From positions 372,001-436,000 of the forward strand of contig NZ_QJSP01000002.1 in assembly GCF_003217475.1 (NCBI RefSeq): a stretch of 64,000 bases of DNA. The letters are read 5' to 3'. Source of the DNA: Williamsia limnetica. GTDB taxonomy: Bacteria; Actinomycetota; Actinomycetes; Mycobacteriales; Mycobacteriaceae. The notes under the pieces were generated by a model that was not told the DNA's origin, did not search any database, and was given only the letters and a program-made list of their open reading frames with translations. Every line of letters starts with the position of its first letter. Within the stretch, counting starts at the first letter, position 1. Both the position numbers and the translations under genes were made by a program. This document shows positions 1 to 9,979 of the stretch, piece after piece.

Positions 1-2
1 GC

Positions 3-2831
3 ACCGGCATGACAACCGTCGACCTTCTCGAACTGGTCCGGGACACGGACCTGGCGGCGCTCGATCACGCGCTGCTGCCGTTCGACGAGGTGGTCGCACA
101 GCAAGATCCGATCCGGGAACTCGGCAGACATCCGGTTGTGCAGGTGACATTGTCGGTCATCGACGAACCCGGCGGCCACGTAGCCGACGAACTGAGCCCG
201 AACTCGGAATTCGACCTGCAGGTGACCGTCGGCCGCGACTCCGCGATGTTCACCCACGCGACGGCGCTCTATGACAAGCGCGCCATCGAGACCCTCGCGC
301 TGCGCTGGAAAGTGGCGCTGCGGTTGCTCGTCGCCGACGAGATCACCTCGCTCGAGGCGGCCGATCTGCGCACCGAAGAGGAGCGGGCCGACCGCTTGCA
401 CCGCTTCCCCAGTCGACCCGAGACCACGCTGGGCGAGATGCTCGAGGAGTCGGTGCGCAGGCGCCCCGGCGCCGTGGCGGTCGATGACGGCGCGAGTACG
501 ACGACCTATGCCGAACTCGATCGCTGGTCGGCCGCACTTGCCGCCGACCTGCAGGCAGCGGGCGTGGGGCGGGGTGATCCGGTCGCGATGATGTTGCCGC
601 GCAGCGTCGAATCGGTGGTGGCGTTCTGGGCCATCGCACGACTCGGTGCTGTGTATGTCCCAGTCGACCCGAGATACCCCACACAACGCGTCGAACGGAT
701 GATCGCCGTCAGCGGCGCCGAGGTCGCGGTCGCGGCCCCGGGCGCGCCGCAACACTGCCGCGTGCAGATCCCTGTGCCCCCCGCCCGGACGCAGGTCGCC
801 GGCACCGAGTGGACGCCGATGAGGACCGACGACGCCGCGTACCTGCTGTTCACCTCCGGGACCACGGGAACCCCGAACGGGGTCGTGGTCTCGCACCGTG
901 GACTGCGCAACCTGGTGGAGCCGGCGGTCTTCTCGGCCACCGCTGATGACCGCGTCGCTCACCTCGCCAGCCCCAGCTTCGACGCATCGATCCTGGAGAT
1001 GGTGTGGGCGTTCGCATCCGGGGTGACCCTCGCCGTCGTCCCCGCCGACGACACCAGCGGCCGGACCCTCACCGAGCAGTTGGGACTACTGGGTGTCACC
1101 CAGGCCTTCGCGACGCCGTCGGTGCTCGCCACGCTCGACGAGGCAGCACTGCCCGGACTCCGTGGCCTCTTCGTCGGTGGCGAAGCGTGCCCGCCCGAGC
1201 TCGTTCGACGCTGGAGTCACGGCCGCAGTCTGACGAATCTGTACGGCCCGACCGAGACAACCGTTCTCGGAACCGCGCGCGGTTCGATGCAACCGGAGAG
1301 CGCTGCCGTGATCGGCCGCGGTGTGCCAGGGATACGCACCCATGTACTCGACTCGCACCTGCGTCCGACGCCGGACGGTGCCGTCGGTGAGCTGTACTTC
1401 ACCGGCCCGGCATTGGCGCTCGGCTACCGCCACGACTCCGCACTCACCGCAGCCCGCTTCGTGGCTGCGCCCGGGGGTGAGCGGATGTACCGCACCGGAG
1501 ATCTGGTGCGGCGGTTGGAAAGCGGTGATCTCGAGTATCTTGGCCGGGCCGACCGTCAGGTCAAGATCCGTGGCCAGCGGATCGAGCCGGGCGAAGTCGA
1601 TGCCGCGCTGGTCGACGCTGGTGCACGTACCGCGGCGACCGTGTTGCGTACCGGACCCACCGGGCCCGTACTGGTGTCGTACGTGATTGCCGCCGATCCC
1701 ACCGATCTCACGGTCTCCGAGCGCTTCATGGACGCCCTGGTTGCGCGGCTGCCTCATCACCTCGTCCCGGCCGCCATCGTCAGTGTTCCCGAACTCCCGC
1801 GGACACCGGTGGGCAAGCTCGACACCGCGGCTCTCCCCGAACCGGTGTGGACCATCGCCGGCGGCGAACCCCGTACGGCCACCGAAACCGCAGTGGTGCA
1901 GGTCTTCCGCGACGTCGTCGGCAATCAAGAACTCGGCATCTACGACGACTTCTTCGCTGTCGGGGGCAATTCACTGCTACTGGCCTCCGCTGCCGCGGCA
2001 CTGTCCACCAGCCTCGGCCGGCCGGTACCCGCAGCGGTCCTGTTCGCTCAGACGACCCCGGTGGCGCTGGCGGCTGTGCTTGATCAATACGCGGATCTGA
2101 CAGCCGGATCCGGTGCGATCGTCGAACTGTCCACCGGCGGGACAGGAACCCCGCTGTGGTGCATCCACCCGGTCAGTGGCCTGGTGAACGATTACCGTCC
2201 GCTCGGGCAGATGCTGCCCATTCCTGTGCTGGGCGTGCAGATGCCCGGCCTGGATGACCCGACCGCGCCGCATCTGCTCACGATCGAGGAGATGGCCGTC
2301 CATCACGTGGCCACCATCAGGGCTGCCCAGCCGTCCGGTCCCTACCGCCTGCTCGGCTGGTCGCTCGGGGCGACGCTCGCACATGAGATCACCCGACAGT
2401 TGACGTCGGCAGGGGAGCGGGTCGCAGCGCTGGTCCTGCTCGATCCCCGGCTCGATCCCGACACCCAAGGCGCTGCCGCCATCGACGACTCGCTGGAACG
2501 CGCGCTACGGGCCATCGACCCCGCGAGGTTCGAGCAGTACCGGATACGCTGCCAGGAAGCGGTCGCGGCGGCGATTGCCTACCAGCCAGGGCCGGCAACG
2601 GCCGACACAACAGTATTCGTTGCAGCACAGGACAACCCGAACCCCGAACAATGGCAGCCCATGGTGACCGGTCCGATGACGATCGAGCGGGTCCCGATCG
2701 CACACCACGCGATGGGCACGCCCGACGCCATGGCCGTGATCGCCGGACTCGTGGGCACCCACATCTGTACACCCGCCGACAACACCGGCCTCGATTCCGC
2801 ACACAACGAAGGCACCAGGAGAGAGAATTGA
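3..2831 (+). CDS. Non-ribosomal peptide synthetase, 3' part (C-terminal end of C, then A, PCP and TE domains)
   Basis: The frame is open to the window edge, so the 5' end lies outside; about 940 codons are visible from the first in-frame ATG. The order is the tail of a condensation domain (about residues 1-125), an adenylation domain (about 140-620, with core [10 protein letters not shown] near 280 and YGPTETT), a carrier domain whose phosphopantetheine Ser lies in GGNSLL near 654, and a terminal thioesterase with GWSLG (Ser near 785) and a likely catalytic His in AHHAMG near 899. This is therefore the last module of an assembly line, which releases the peptide by hydrolysis or cyclisation. 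A manual reading of the specificity pocket gives roughly D-A-L-F-F-G-L-V-L, suggesting a hydrophobic residue; this is low confidence. The next gene starts inside its stop codon, so the downstream genes are translationally coupled. Confidence 0.93.
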   Translation, partial: TGMTTVDLLELVRDTDLAALDHALLPFDEVVAQQDPIRELGRHPVVQVTLSVIDEPGGHVADELSPNSEFDLQVTVGRDSAMFTHATALYDKRAIETLALRWKVALRLLVADEITSLEAADLRTEEERADRLHRFPSRPETTLGEMLEESVRRRPGAVAVDDGASTTTYAELDRWSAALAADLQAAGVGRGDPVAMMLPRSVESVVAFWAIARLGAVYVPVDPRYPTQRVERMIAVSGAEVAVAAPGAPQHCRVQIPVPPARTQVAGTEWTPMRTDDAAYLLFTSGTTGTPNGVVVSHRGLRNLVEPAVFSATADDRVAHLASPSFDASILEMVWAFASGVTLAVVPADDTSGRTLTEQLGLLGVTQAFATPSVLATLDEAALPGLRGLFVGGEACPPELVRRWSHGRSLTNLYGPTETTVLGTARGSMQPESAAVIGRGVPGIRTHVLDSHLRPTPDGAVGELYFTGPALALGYRHDSALTAARFVAAPGGERMYRTGDLVRRLESGDLEYLGRADRQVKIRGQRIEPGEVDAALVDAGARTAATVLRTGPTGPVLVSYVIAADPTDLTVSERFMDALVARLPHHLVPAAIVSVPELPRTPVGKLDTAALPEPVWTIAGGEPRTATETAVVQVFRDVVGNQELGIYDDFFAVGGNSLLLASAAAALSTSLGRPVPAAVLFAQTTPVALAAVLDQYADLTAGSGAIVELSTGGTGTPLWCIHPVSGLVNDYRPLGQMLPIPVLGVQMPGLDDPTAPHLLTIEEMAVHHVATIRAAQPSGPYRLLGWSLGATLAHEITRQLTSAGERVAALVLLDPRLDPDTQGAAAIDDSLERALRAIDPARFEQYRIRCQEAVAAAIAYQPGPATADTTVFVAAQDNPNPEQWQPMVTGPMTIERVPIAHHAMGTPDAMAVIAGLVGTHICTPADNTGLDSAHNEGTRREN

Positions 2832-4612
2832 CCAGCGCTGCAACGCCTGAACCCGCCCCGAGACGAAAGTCGCGGCTGCGATGGTGGCTGCTCGGGGCCC
2901 TGGTGGTGCTGGTACTGCTCGTCGTCGCAGCCCTGTACCTGGGCTACCTCGGACTGAAGGCCAAGGATTCCCTGGACTCGGCTCGCGGACATGCCTCGTC
3001 GGCGCAACGTGCTTTCCTCGCCGGTGACACCGACAAAGCGGTCGATGAGGCAAATGCCGCAGTCACCGACGCCGCATCGGCGAAAGACGATGCCCACAAC
3101 CCGGTCTGGTCGGCAGCTGCCGCGATCCCGTGGCTGGGCGATCCGCTGCAGTCCGTACAAGAGATGACCGACTCGGTGGACGCGTTGGCGTCAGACGTAC
3201 TGGCGCCGACCGCGGAACTGGCCGGCGTCATCAACCCGGACAACCTGCGCGCCGAGGACAACACGATCAACACGACCGCACTCTCGGAGGCACAACCGCA
3301 GCTGGCCGTCATCGCCGACCGCGCCGAAGAGATCCAGGCCGACGTGACGTCCACGGATGGCAGTTGGTTCGGGACGGTGTCGGACGCGCGAACGCAACTG
3401 CTGGACCAGCTCACCGAATCGGCGCGCTTCATCCGGGGCACCGACACCGCAGCGCAACTGCTGCCACCGATGCTCGGGGCAGGCGGTGAACGCAACTACT
3501 TCTTCGGATTCCAGACACCCGCCGAATCCCGCCCGACCGGAGGCCTTCTCGGTGCCTACGGAGTGGTGAGCGCGGAGAACGGACGCGTCGACGTCGACGA
3601 TCTGGGCACGAATGCCGAGATAGATGCGCCCCCCAACCCGGTCGACCTCGGGGAAGAATACGACTACAACTACAAGTACAGCAGGCCGTATACCGACATC
3701 CGCAACAGCAACATCAGCGCGCATTTCCCCTACGCGGCGCAGATCTGGATGTCGATGTGGGAGCAGCAATCCGGGACGAAACTGGACGGGGCCGTCGCCC
3801 TCGACCCCATCGCATTGAGCTACCTCCTCGATGCCACCGGGCCCGTGACACTCGCGAACGGCCAGAAGGTGAGCGGTGACGACGTCACCGAACTGACCCT
3901 GTCGACCTCGTACCAGCAGTTCGCGAACAACAACACCGCCCGCAAGGCATACCTCCAGGAGATCGCCCAGAAATCGGTGTCGGCACTGACGTCGATGCGC
4001 GGTAACACCTCGAAAGTTCTCGAGGCGTTGGGACGTTCGGTGCACGAACAGCGGTTGATGGTCTACAGCGCCGACGAGCGGGAACAGCAACTGCTCGCCG
4101 ACGCCGGGCTCGCGCACGATGTCGCCGAAACCGCAGCACCGTACGCAAACGTCGTGGTGGGCAACCTCGCAGGAAACAAGATCGACTACTACCTCGAACG
4201 TGCGATCACCTACAGCGCAGGGAGCTGTGACTCCGATACCCGGACGTCGACCGTCGAGGTGAAGTTCACCAACACCCTGACCGACCTGAATCTGCCGCCC
4301 TACGTCATCGGCAGCCTGGGTAATCCACAACTGCAGCTGCCGAACGGCACGAACTTCTCCGCCGTGACCCTGTACGGAACCCAAGGCGCCACCATCGATT
4401 CGGCGACCATCGACGGCGAATCCATGCTGATCGCCGTCGGCACCGAACGCGGACATCCCTTCGCCACCGGACAGATCCAGATCCCGCCCGGCGAGACGGT
4501 GACGGTGACCTATCAACTCACGGAACCGACCTCTCCCGGCGAGCCCGTCGTCCCGGTGCAGCCGCTGGTCGACGATCCGGAAGTGAAGGTCGATGTCCCT
4601 GTCTGTGGCTGA
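2828..4612 (+). CDS. DUF4012 domain-containing membrane protein
   Basis: The 594-aa protein is best started at TTG 2828, which overlaps the NRPS stop (TTGA) and follows an AGGAGAG ribosome-binding site; a longer reading frame upstream lies inside the NRPS gene. A short basic N-terminus is followed by one membrane segment (about residues 18-43), a helical region, and a large extracytoplasmic DUF4012 domain containing [18 protein letters not shown]4012 proteins are often found in actinobacterial envelope and exopolysaccharide contexts, but their biochemical role is not established. Its position between an NRPS and a DrrAB-type exporter suggests a role in export or anchoring of the product; that is inference. 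Confidence 0.88.
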   Translation: MTSAATPEPAPRRKSRLRWWLLGALVVLVLLVVAALYLGYLGLKAKDSLDSARGHASSAQRAFLAGDTDKAVDEANAAVTDAASAKDDAHNPVWSAAAAIPWLGDPLQSVQEMTDSVDALASDVLAPTAELAGVINPDNLRAEDNTINTTALSEAQPQLAVIADRAEEIQADVTSTDGSWFGTVSDARTQLLDQLTESARFIRGTDTAAQLLPPMLGAGGERNYFFGFQTPAESRPTGGLLGAYGVVSAENGRVDVDDLGTNAEIDAPPNPVDLGEEYDYNYKYSRPYTDIRNSNISAHFPYAAQIWMSMWEQQSGTKLDGAVALDPIALSYLLDATGPVTLANGQKVSGDDVTELTLSTSYQQFANNNTARKAYLQEIAQKSVSALTSMRGNTSKVLEALGRSVHEQRLMVYSADEREQQLLADAGLAHDVAETAAPYANVVVGNLAGNKIDYYLERAITYSAGSCDSDTRTSTVEVKFTNTLTDLNLPPYVIGSLGNPQLQLPNGTNFSAVTLYGTQGATIDSATIDGESMLIAVGTERGHPFATGQIQIPPGETVTVTYQLTEPTSPGEPVVPVQPLVDDPEVKVDVPVCG

Positions 4613-5552
4613 GACCAACGCAATCGAGGTCGCCGACCTCCGGATGAGCTACCGCGGAGTGGACGCCCTCAAGGGGATCGATCTGGTGGTGCCCGCCGGC
4701 ACGGTGATGGGACTGCTCGGGCCCAACGGCGCCGGCAAGACGACCACCGTCAAGATCATCGCCACCCTGCTGTCCCCGACCTCGGGTTCGGTGCACATCA
4801 ACGGGATCGACGCACGGACCCACGCGCACCAGGTGCGCAGTCTCATCGGATTGTCCGGACAGCATGCCGTCGTCGACGACAACCTGACCGGTCACGAGAA
4901 CCTGGTGATGATCGCGAGACTGTCCGGTCTCGGCCGCACACAGGCCACCCGCCGATCGCGAGAACTGTTGGAGCAGTTCAACCTCGCGACCGCGGGTAAG
5001 CGCCGGGTTGCCACCTATTCGGGCGGGATGCGACGCAGGATCGACCTGGCAGGCGCGATCATCATCCGGCCACCGGTGCTGCTGCTCGACGAGCCGACTG
5101 CGAGTCTCGACCCCATCAGCAGGACCGAACTCTGGTCGGAGATCAAGGCTTTGGTGCACGACGGGACAAGCGTGCTGCTCACCACCCAATATCTCGAAGA
5201 AGCTGATCAACTCGCCCACGCGGTCACCGTGATCGTCGGTGGTGAAGTGGTCGCGCGCGGCACGCCCGCCGACCTGAAGTCGACACTGCGCACAGCGCAG
5301 GTGCGCTTGCTGCTGACCCGCGCGGATGACGCGCAGTCGGCCTCCGAGGTGATCACCCGGATGGACGGCGTGCAGTCCGTCGACGTCGACGACTTGGTGA
5401 TCACCTACTCGACCAATGACGCCGGCCGCAGTCTGACCCGCGCCATCGGCGCACTCGCCAGAGCAGGCATCGACGTCGCCGACTCGAGCGCCTCCGAACC
5501 GACCCTCGACGACGTCTTCGTGTCACTGGCCGGCAGCGCACCCCGTGGCTGA
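4593..5552 (+). CDS. ABC transporter ATP-binding protein, DrrA type
   Basis: A 319-aa nucleotide-binding subunit of a drug/lipid-exporting ABC transporter. Visible motifs are Walker A GPNGAGKTT (about residues 43-51), the signature region YSGGMRRR (about 142-149) in place of a canonical LSGGQ, Walker B VLLLDEPTA (about 162-170), and the C-terminal extension typical of DrrA. The start overlaps the preceding gene by 20 bases, and a GTG at 4605 is an alternative start. Its partner permease follows with an 8-base overlap. The likely role is energising export of the NRPS product or a cell-envelope lipid. Confidence 0.93.
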   Translation: MSLSVAETNAIEVADLRMSYRGVDALKGIDLVVPAGTVMGLLGPNGAGKTTTVKIIATLLSPTSGSVHINGIDARTHAHQVRSLIGLSGQHAVVDDNLTGHENLVMIARLSGLGRTQATRRSRELLEQFNLATAGKRRVATYSGGMRRRIDLAGAIIIRPPVLLLDEPTASLDPISRTELWSEIKALVHDGTSVLLTTQYLEEADQLAHAVTVIVGGEVVARGTPADLKSTLRTAQVRLLLTRADDAQSASEVITRMDGVQSVDVDDLVITYSTNDAGRSLTRAIGALARAGIDVADSSASEPTLDDVFVSLAGSAPRG

Positions 5553-6387
5553 CGTCGTGTCGGTGGCCGAACCGATCGTGGGGCCGCGACCACGGAACGC
5601 GAGCACGTTCCTCGTGGACTGCGAGGTGGTGGCGCTCAGGAACATTCGGACGATCCTTCGGAACTGGCAGATGATCCTCGGAGTCGTGCTGCAGCCCCTG
5701 ATGTTCGTGCTGCTGTTCTCCTACGTGTTCGGTGAGGCCCTCGGGGGTGATCGCTATCGGGAATTCCTCATCGGCGGCATCATGACGCAGACCGTCGCAT
5801 TCAACGCGGGTTTCACAGCTCTGGGTCTGGCCACCGACATCAAGAGCGGCATGGTCGACCGGTTCCGTGCGCTGCCCATGTCCCGGCTGGCCTTTGTGGT
5901 CGGCCGGTCGGTCTCGGACATCACGGTCAACGTCGTCGGTTTGATCGTGATGTCTCTCGCCGGACTCGCGATCGGGTGGCGCATCGACACCAGCTTCGGG
6001 GAGGCCCTTACCGGATACGCGATCGCGCTTCTGTTCGGCTTCGCACTCTCCTGGGTGGGTGCGGTGGTCGGGCTCGTCGCCGGATCGGCGGAAGCGGCCC
6101 AGAGCCTGCTGTTGACCGTCCTGTTCCCGCTGACCTTCATCTCATCGGCATTCATCCCTGCCGCGACGCTCCCGGGTCCGCTCCGGGCCGTCGCGAACTG
6201 GAACCCGGTGACCGCGGTCGCGCAAAGTCTTCGCGAATGCTTCGGGAACCCGGTGACGGTGAATCCGCTGCTCCCGAACTCGGTGACCTGGGCGTCGGAG
6301 AATCCACAGCTCTATTCGCTGGTGAGCATCTGTGTGCTATTGGTGGTGACCGTCCCGCTGGCGTCGTGGGCCCTGCGCCGCGTGTGA
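5545..6387 (+). CDS. ABC-2 type permease, DrrB type
   Basis: A 280-aa integral membrane protein with about six hydrophobic segments and the ABC-2/DrrB fold. It starts at GTG 5545 inside the end of the ATPase gene (GTGGCTGA), so the two are co-translated. The sequence around FVVGRSVSDITVNVVGL and the conserved NWNPVTA near the C-terminus are typical of DrrB permeases. It forms the membrane channel of the exporter and is the last gene of the NRPS - DUF4012 - DrrA - DrrB operon. The stop codon is followed immediately by a palindromic repeat that could end the transcript. Confidence 0.92.
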   Translation: MADVVSVAEPIVGPRPRNASTFLVDCEVVALRNIRTILRNWQMILGVVLQPLMFVLLFSYVFGEALGGDRYREFLIGGIMTQTVAFNAGFTALGLATDIKSGMVDRFRALPMSRLAFVVGRSVSDITVNVVGLIVMSLAGLAIGWRIDTSFGEALTGYAIALLFGFALSWVGAVVGLVAGSAEAAQSLLLTVLFPLTFISSAFIPAATLPGPLRAVANWNPVTAVAQSLRECFGNPVTVNPLLPNSVTWASENPQLYSLVSICVLLVVTVPLASWALRRV

Positions 6388-6388
6388 C

Positions 6389-6463
6389 CACCACATTCAG
6401 CCCCGTGTGCCCTGGTTGAGGGCACATAGCCCTCGGCGAGCTCAGGTGGGACCGAATGTGGTG
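6389..6463. repeat. Palindromic repeat family I, copy A (75 bp)
   Basis: Imperfect inverted ends: CACCACATTC at 6389-6398 pairs with GAATGTGGTG at 6454-6463. Inside is a perfect 8-bp hairpin, TGTGCCCT (6406-6413) with AGGGCACA (6419-6426), and an overlapping alternative GAGGGC-ACATA-GCCCTC hairpin. It begins 2 bases after the DrrB stop. Copies of the same length and layout lie at 7292-7366 and 60592-60667. It may act as a transcription terminator as well as being a dispersed repeat. Confidence 0.8.
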
Positions 6464-6496
6464 AGCATTGGGCCATGACCGCCCCCGCTGCGTCAG

Positions 6497-7312
6497 ATGT
6501 CCATGGACGTCGGGGTGTACAGCCGGGCCGAACTGCGAAAGCGAGGCCTCGATGGCTGGATTCTGCGCAAAGAGCTTGCAGGCGGCTCGCTGTTCAGCGT
6601 CCGTAACGGGTGGTACGCGGTCCCGAGCGCAGACACCGTTGTGGTGGAGGCGGTTCGTCTCGGGGGAGCGCTCAGCTGCGTGTCTGCCTTGCGTAAGCAC
6701 GGGCTCTGGGTCCCGTCCGGCTACAGCGGAGTACACGTGCGGGCGTCCAGGCATGGCAAGCAACAGCTGGCTCGGTCATGCCAGGGTCCGGGCCGCCCGG
6801 TTCCGGTGAGCACCGCCCTCGACCCCATCCCGATCGCACTCGGTTGCGCCTTTCGGTGCATGTCCGACGAGGACTGGATCGCGGGCTGCGATTCGGTCCT
6901 GAACACCCTGAGACTGTCGGTTCCGGCGCTGCAGGCCGAGATGGGCAGGATTCCGCAGAAAATGTACGATCTGATGAGCAAATGCGACCCGAACTCACAG
7001 TCGGGTACCGAGTCGCTGGCGCGGGTCAGATTGCGGGCGGCAGGTTTTTCCGTGCACGTCCAGCCGGATATCGCGGGGGTCGGCCGCGTGGACCTTCGAA
7101 TCGGCCGCCTCTTGATCGAATGCGACAGCGTCACCCATCACACGAGTCTGGAGAACTACCGCAACGATCGCCGCAGGGACAGGACCGCCTTGGTGAACAA
7201 GTGGATGACCATGCGGCTCACCTACGACGACGTCTTGTACGGCTGGGATGAGGTGATGGCAGACATCCGAGCCATCACCGACTCCGATCGTCACCGAATT
7301 CGGTCCGCGTAG
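6497..7312 (+). CDS. DUF559-type endonuclease-like protein with AbiEi-like N-terminal domain
   Basis: A 271-aa protein. The N-terminal half (about 1-95) resembles the AbiEi-type antitoxin winged-helix region, including the pattern of a basic helix followed by a strand ending NGWYAVP. The C-terminal part (about 185-265) has the DUF559/very-short-patch-repair-like nuclease pattern: VDLRIG, then LLIECDS, THH and a run of Arg/Asp, ending in a MRLTYDDVL strand. The Asp...Glu-x-Asp arrangement is that of PD-(D/E)XK nucleases. It is flanked on both sides by copies of the same 75-bp palindrome, and its last codons lie inside the downstream copy. A second gene of this class lies at 39751-40707. Actual nuclease or regulatory activity is untested. 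Confidence 0.75.
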   Translation: MSMDVGVYSRAELRKRGLDGWILRKELAGGSLFSVRNGWYAVPSADTVVVEAVRLGGALSCVSALRKHGLWVPSGYSGVHVRASRHGKQQLARSCQGPGRPVPVSTALDPIPIALGCAFRCMSDEDWIAGCDSVLNTLRLSVPALQAEMGRIPQKMYDLMSKCDPNSQSGTESLARVRLRAAGFSVHVQPDIAGVGRVDLRIGRLLIECDSVTHHTSLENYRNDRRRDRTALVNKWMTMRLTYDDVLYGWDEVMADIRAITDSDRHRIRSA

Positions 7313-7366
7313 GGGTGACCGAGGGAACATAGCCCTTGGTGGCCGCGTACGGGACTGAATGTGGTG
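7292..7366. repeat. Palindromic repeat family I, copy B (75 bp)
   Basis: Same orientation and length as copy A. From GAGGG to GAATGTGGTG both copies are exactly 46 bases, with the shared core ACATAGCCCT. The left arm (CACCGAATTCGGTCC) overlaps the last codons and stop of the DUF559-type gene. It lies between two convergent genes. Confidence 0.78.
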
Positions 7367-7368
7367 GG

Positions 7369-8577
7369 TTACCTGGGCACTACCTCGGATGGGGTGGTGG
7401 GTGAGGTCGTGGACGCTGACGGCGTACTCGAGGTAGACCGCGACGGCGGTGTGTAATCCGGCAGGTTCGGAGCCGGCGGACGGTCGGAGTTGCCGGTCGG
7501 TATCCGCGGGTTGGGGACGGGTCGACGGGTGGTGGTGGTCTCCACGACCACGGTCTCCACAGTGACCTCGGCGACCTCGGCGACCTCGGCGACCTCGGTG
7601 GTTGTCGGGGTGACAGCGGTGGTCGACGACGGCGCCCGGCTCGGCGAGGTGGATTTCGGCACCGAGCTGGGTGTCTGTGTCTTGGTCGGCGACGACACAC
7701 TCGTCGAGAACGGTGCGACGACATCGGCGTTCCTGGGGCTCTCTGACCCGCCGTTCTTGATCAGGTACGCCGATCCGCCGATGAGTGCCGCGGAGACGGC
7801 CAGACCCGCTGCGCCGGCGAGAAGCATCGTGCGCTTCTTGCCCGCGCCTCCCGCAGCAGCGACGGGCGGTGCGACCTTGTTCGACTTCGTGAGGGCCGCA
7901 GCGCCGTGGGCGACGGCGAACTCACCGTGCTCGATGGGCTGGACGGCCAGGCCGGTGGCCGCACCCAGCGTGCTCGCCAGGTGTGGGATTTCGGACCCGG
8001 CGCCTGCCGAGGCGATCATCTCCACGTCTCGGCCGCGACCGGGCAGTTTGTTCATCGAGTTGGCGACGGCGGTGGAACCCGCCATCTCCTGCACGGGTGG
8101 GGTCCCGAACGGCAGGGTGGCGGTGTCGACGACCGACTCCGTCAGTGGATCGACGAGCACCATCGGCTGCACCGCTGCGGTGTGGCCTGCGCTGTCGACG
8201 TTGACCACCAGGACCTTGCTCATCCCGGCGAACTGGCGGGCGGCGATCACGGCCACAGCGGTGGCGACCGAGGTGATGCTGGCGGCCAGCAGCCAGCCCG
8301 GCACCGCGTCCTCATCGTCGTCATCGGTCTGCGACGAAGTGCGCCGGCGTGCCTGGTCGAGCGCGATTCGGATGGCCGGGTCGGCGCATGCGATGCCGAC
8401 CGAGTCGATGGTCTCCGGGGCTGAACGGATGAGTCGGTCGATGGTGCCGACGAGGTCGGTGTCCTGGGTGAACGGGATGCGGTTCTGCGCCAGCAACTCG
8501 CCGCTGTTGCCGTCGATGATCACCGACAGGATCTCACCTGCATCGATGGAGATCCCCAGGACGACATCGTTGCGCAT
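7369..8577 (-). CDS. Membrane protein with actin-like (ASKHA/DUF7159-like) N-domain and Ser/Thr/Pro-rich tail
   Basis: 402 aa from ATG 8577, chosen because AAGGAAG lies just upstream; the open frame extends further but without a better signal. Residues 1-220 resemble the actin-like domain of actinobacterial DUF7159-type proteins: VVLGISIDAGEI at the N-terminus, alternating strands, and a DDDDED insertion. One membrane segment follows (about 258-280), then a low-complexity Ser/Thr/Pro-rich segment containing a VAE tripeptide repeat encoded by a 9-bp tandem repeat (7562-7597). The function is unknown. The topology suggests a cytoplasmic sensing or ATP-binding-like domain joined to a cell-wall-spanning tail. 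Confidence 0.7.
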   Translation of the reverse strand: MRNDVVLGISIDAGEILSVIIDGNSGELLAQNRIPFTQDTDLVGTIDRLIRSAPETIDSVGIACADPAIRIALDQARRRTSSQTDDDDEDAVPGWLLAASITSVATAVAVIAARQFAGMSKVLVVNVDSAGHTAAVQPMVLVDPLTESVVDTATLPFGTPPVQEMAGSTAVANSMNKLPGRGRDVEMIASAGAGSEIPHLASTLGAATGLAVQPIEHGEFAVAHGAAALTKSNKVAPPVAAAGGAGKKRTMLLAGAAGLAVSAALIGGSAYLIKNGGSESPRNADVVAPFSTSVSSPTKTQTPSSVPKSTSPSRAPSSTTAVTPTTTEVAEVAEVAEVTVETVVVETTTTRRPVPNPRIPTGNSDRPPAPNLPDYTPPSRSTSSTPSASTTSPTTPSEVVPR

Positions 8578-8738
8578 TGACTTCCTTCTTTCCCAGGTAC
8601 TGATCGTGCATGTTAGCGCTCGGCAGAAGCGAAAATCGACGTCGCCCGACGAACGATCGACATCGCGGGAAGATAAAAGCTCCCTGTGAATCTTGGTCAG
8701 GGGTGTCCAAGTCGTCCGTGTGTTGGCACTATGGACTG

Positions 8739-8894
8739 GTGATTGCGCTTGTGATAACCGTCGCAGTGGTGGTGTGGATTGCCATCTCTGTGGTTGTCGC
8801 GGTGCTGGTGGGTCGCGCGATACGACTGCGCGACGCCAGAGACTCCCGGGCCGGGTCTCCTGATGGTGGCGACGTGAGATCCAAAGCCTCCTGA
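8739..8894 (+). CDS. Small single-pass membrane protein (tentative)
   Basis: A 51-aa open frame from GTG 8739 encodes one long hydrophobic segment (about residues 2-27) followed by a basic-acidic tail (RAIRLRDARDSR). GTG 8718 is another possible start. No clear ribosome-binding site is visible and no family is recognised. It lies in the gap between the divergent 7369-8577 and 9005-9979 genes, so it could be real or chance. Confidence 0.35.
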   Translation: MIALVITVAVVVWIAISVVVAVLVGRAIRLRDARDSRAGSPDGGDVRSKAS

Positions 8895-9004
8895 TCGGCG
8901 AAAGTCCAGGTTGACCCTGCTCTTTTGCTGCAAAATGCTGCATACTGTCCGAAAGGTGATCTTGAAACTCACTTTCGATGGTCTAGGGATACCAGGGGTC
9001 GGGA

Positions 9005-9979
9005 ATGCTGTCTGAATCCGAGATCAACGCCAGGCAAAGGCGATTGGTCCACCATGCGTCCGAGCGGTCGGAGCTCGCCGCGCTGGTGGACTCTCTGTCG
9101 CCGGGCGTGCTGATCTTGTCGCCACAAGGTGACGTCGAAATCGCGAACGACACGGCGCGCGAGCTGCTGGCGATCCTCGAGGGCCGCGGTGGCGCCCGTG
9201 TGGACATCGCCCGGCCCCAGACGATGTCGTTGGCAGATGGCCGAGAAATTTCGTTCGATGACCTGCCCCACAACACCATCGTCAGGGACCGGCGAAGCGT
9301 CAGGGATATGGAAATCCAGGTCGACCGTCCGGACGGTACGCGGATGTGGTTGTGTTGCAGCGTCTCTCTGCTGGACGAGGCCGATCCGGAGTCGTCGGTG
9401 GTGGTCACCCTCGCCGACACCACCGAACTGCACAGCCTGCGCGAACGCGTGCACAAGAGCGACAATTACGACGCGGTCACCGGTCTTCCGAACCTGCCGT
9501 TCGTCCTCGGGCAGATCAGCGATCTGCTCGACGACACCCACGCCGATGATGCAGACGTATCGACCGTGGTGATGGTCATCAACTTCGACAAGCTCAAGGA
9601 GCTGAACGTCTCCCTCGGACACCTGCGCGGTGACCGAGCGTTGGCGATGACCGCCGAGCGACTGCGGTCGGCACTGCCCGCGCGGCATCTGGTGGGTCGC
9701 GTGGTGGGAGCGGAGTTCGTTGCCGTCCTGACCGGACTCGACGAGGACGGGATCGAGGACATCTCCGATCTCGTGCACCTGCTGCTCACCGATCCCACCG
9801 ATATCGATGGCAACGATCTGCGGATGCGGGCCAGTGTGGGACTCGTCCGGCTGCGGCCCAATGACACCCGCAGTGCCGAAGACATCATCAGCGATGCCGA
9901 CACCGCGATGTACCACGCAAAGATGAAGGGTGGCGGGCACACCGTCGACTTCGATCGGCTGCGCCTCACCGGCGTCTGA
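9005..9979 (+). CDS. PAS-GGDEF protein with degenerate GGDEF motif
   Basis: 324 aa. Residues about 20-140 form a PAS-like sensory domain (SPGVLILSPQGDVEIAN). Residues about 155-320 form a GGDEF fold (AVTGLPN; DKLKELNVSLGHLRGDRAL). The signature reads VGAEF instead of GGDEF (about 234-238), so diguanylate cyclase activity is doubtful and a GTP- or c-di-GMP-binding regulatory role is more likely. It is followed 332 bases later by a paralogue with an intact motif, in the same order of domains. Both precede the exopolysaccharide locus. Confidence 0.88.
   Translation: MLSESEINARQRRLVHHASERSELAALVDSLSPGVLILSPQGDVEIANDTARELLAILEGRGGARVDIARPQTMSLADGREISFDDLPHNTIVRDRRSVRDMEIQVDRPDGTRMWLCCSVSLLDEADPESSVVVTLADTTELHSLRERVHKSDNYDAVTGLPNLPFVLGQISDLLDDTHADDADVSTVVMVINFDKLKELNVSLGHLRGDRALAMTAERLRSALPARHLVGRVVGAEFVAVLTGLDEDGIEDISDLVHLLLTDPTDIDGNDLRMRASVGLVRLRPNDTRSAEDIISDADTAMYHAKMKGGGHTVDFDRLRLTGV

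Noticed and set aside
3191-4618. Long open frame on the minus strand opposite the DUF4012 gene
   Set aside because: It is a high-GC antisense shadow with Arg/His/Gly-rich composition and no recognisable domain; the plus-strand gene is clearly coding.
6497-7312. AbiE-type toxin-antitoxin system
   Set aside because: Only the AbiEi-like N-terminal domain is present, joined to a nuclease-like domain; there is no adjacent AbiEii-type nucleotidyltransferase toxin gene.
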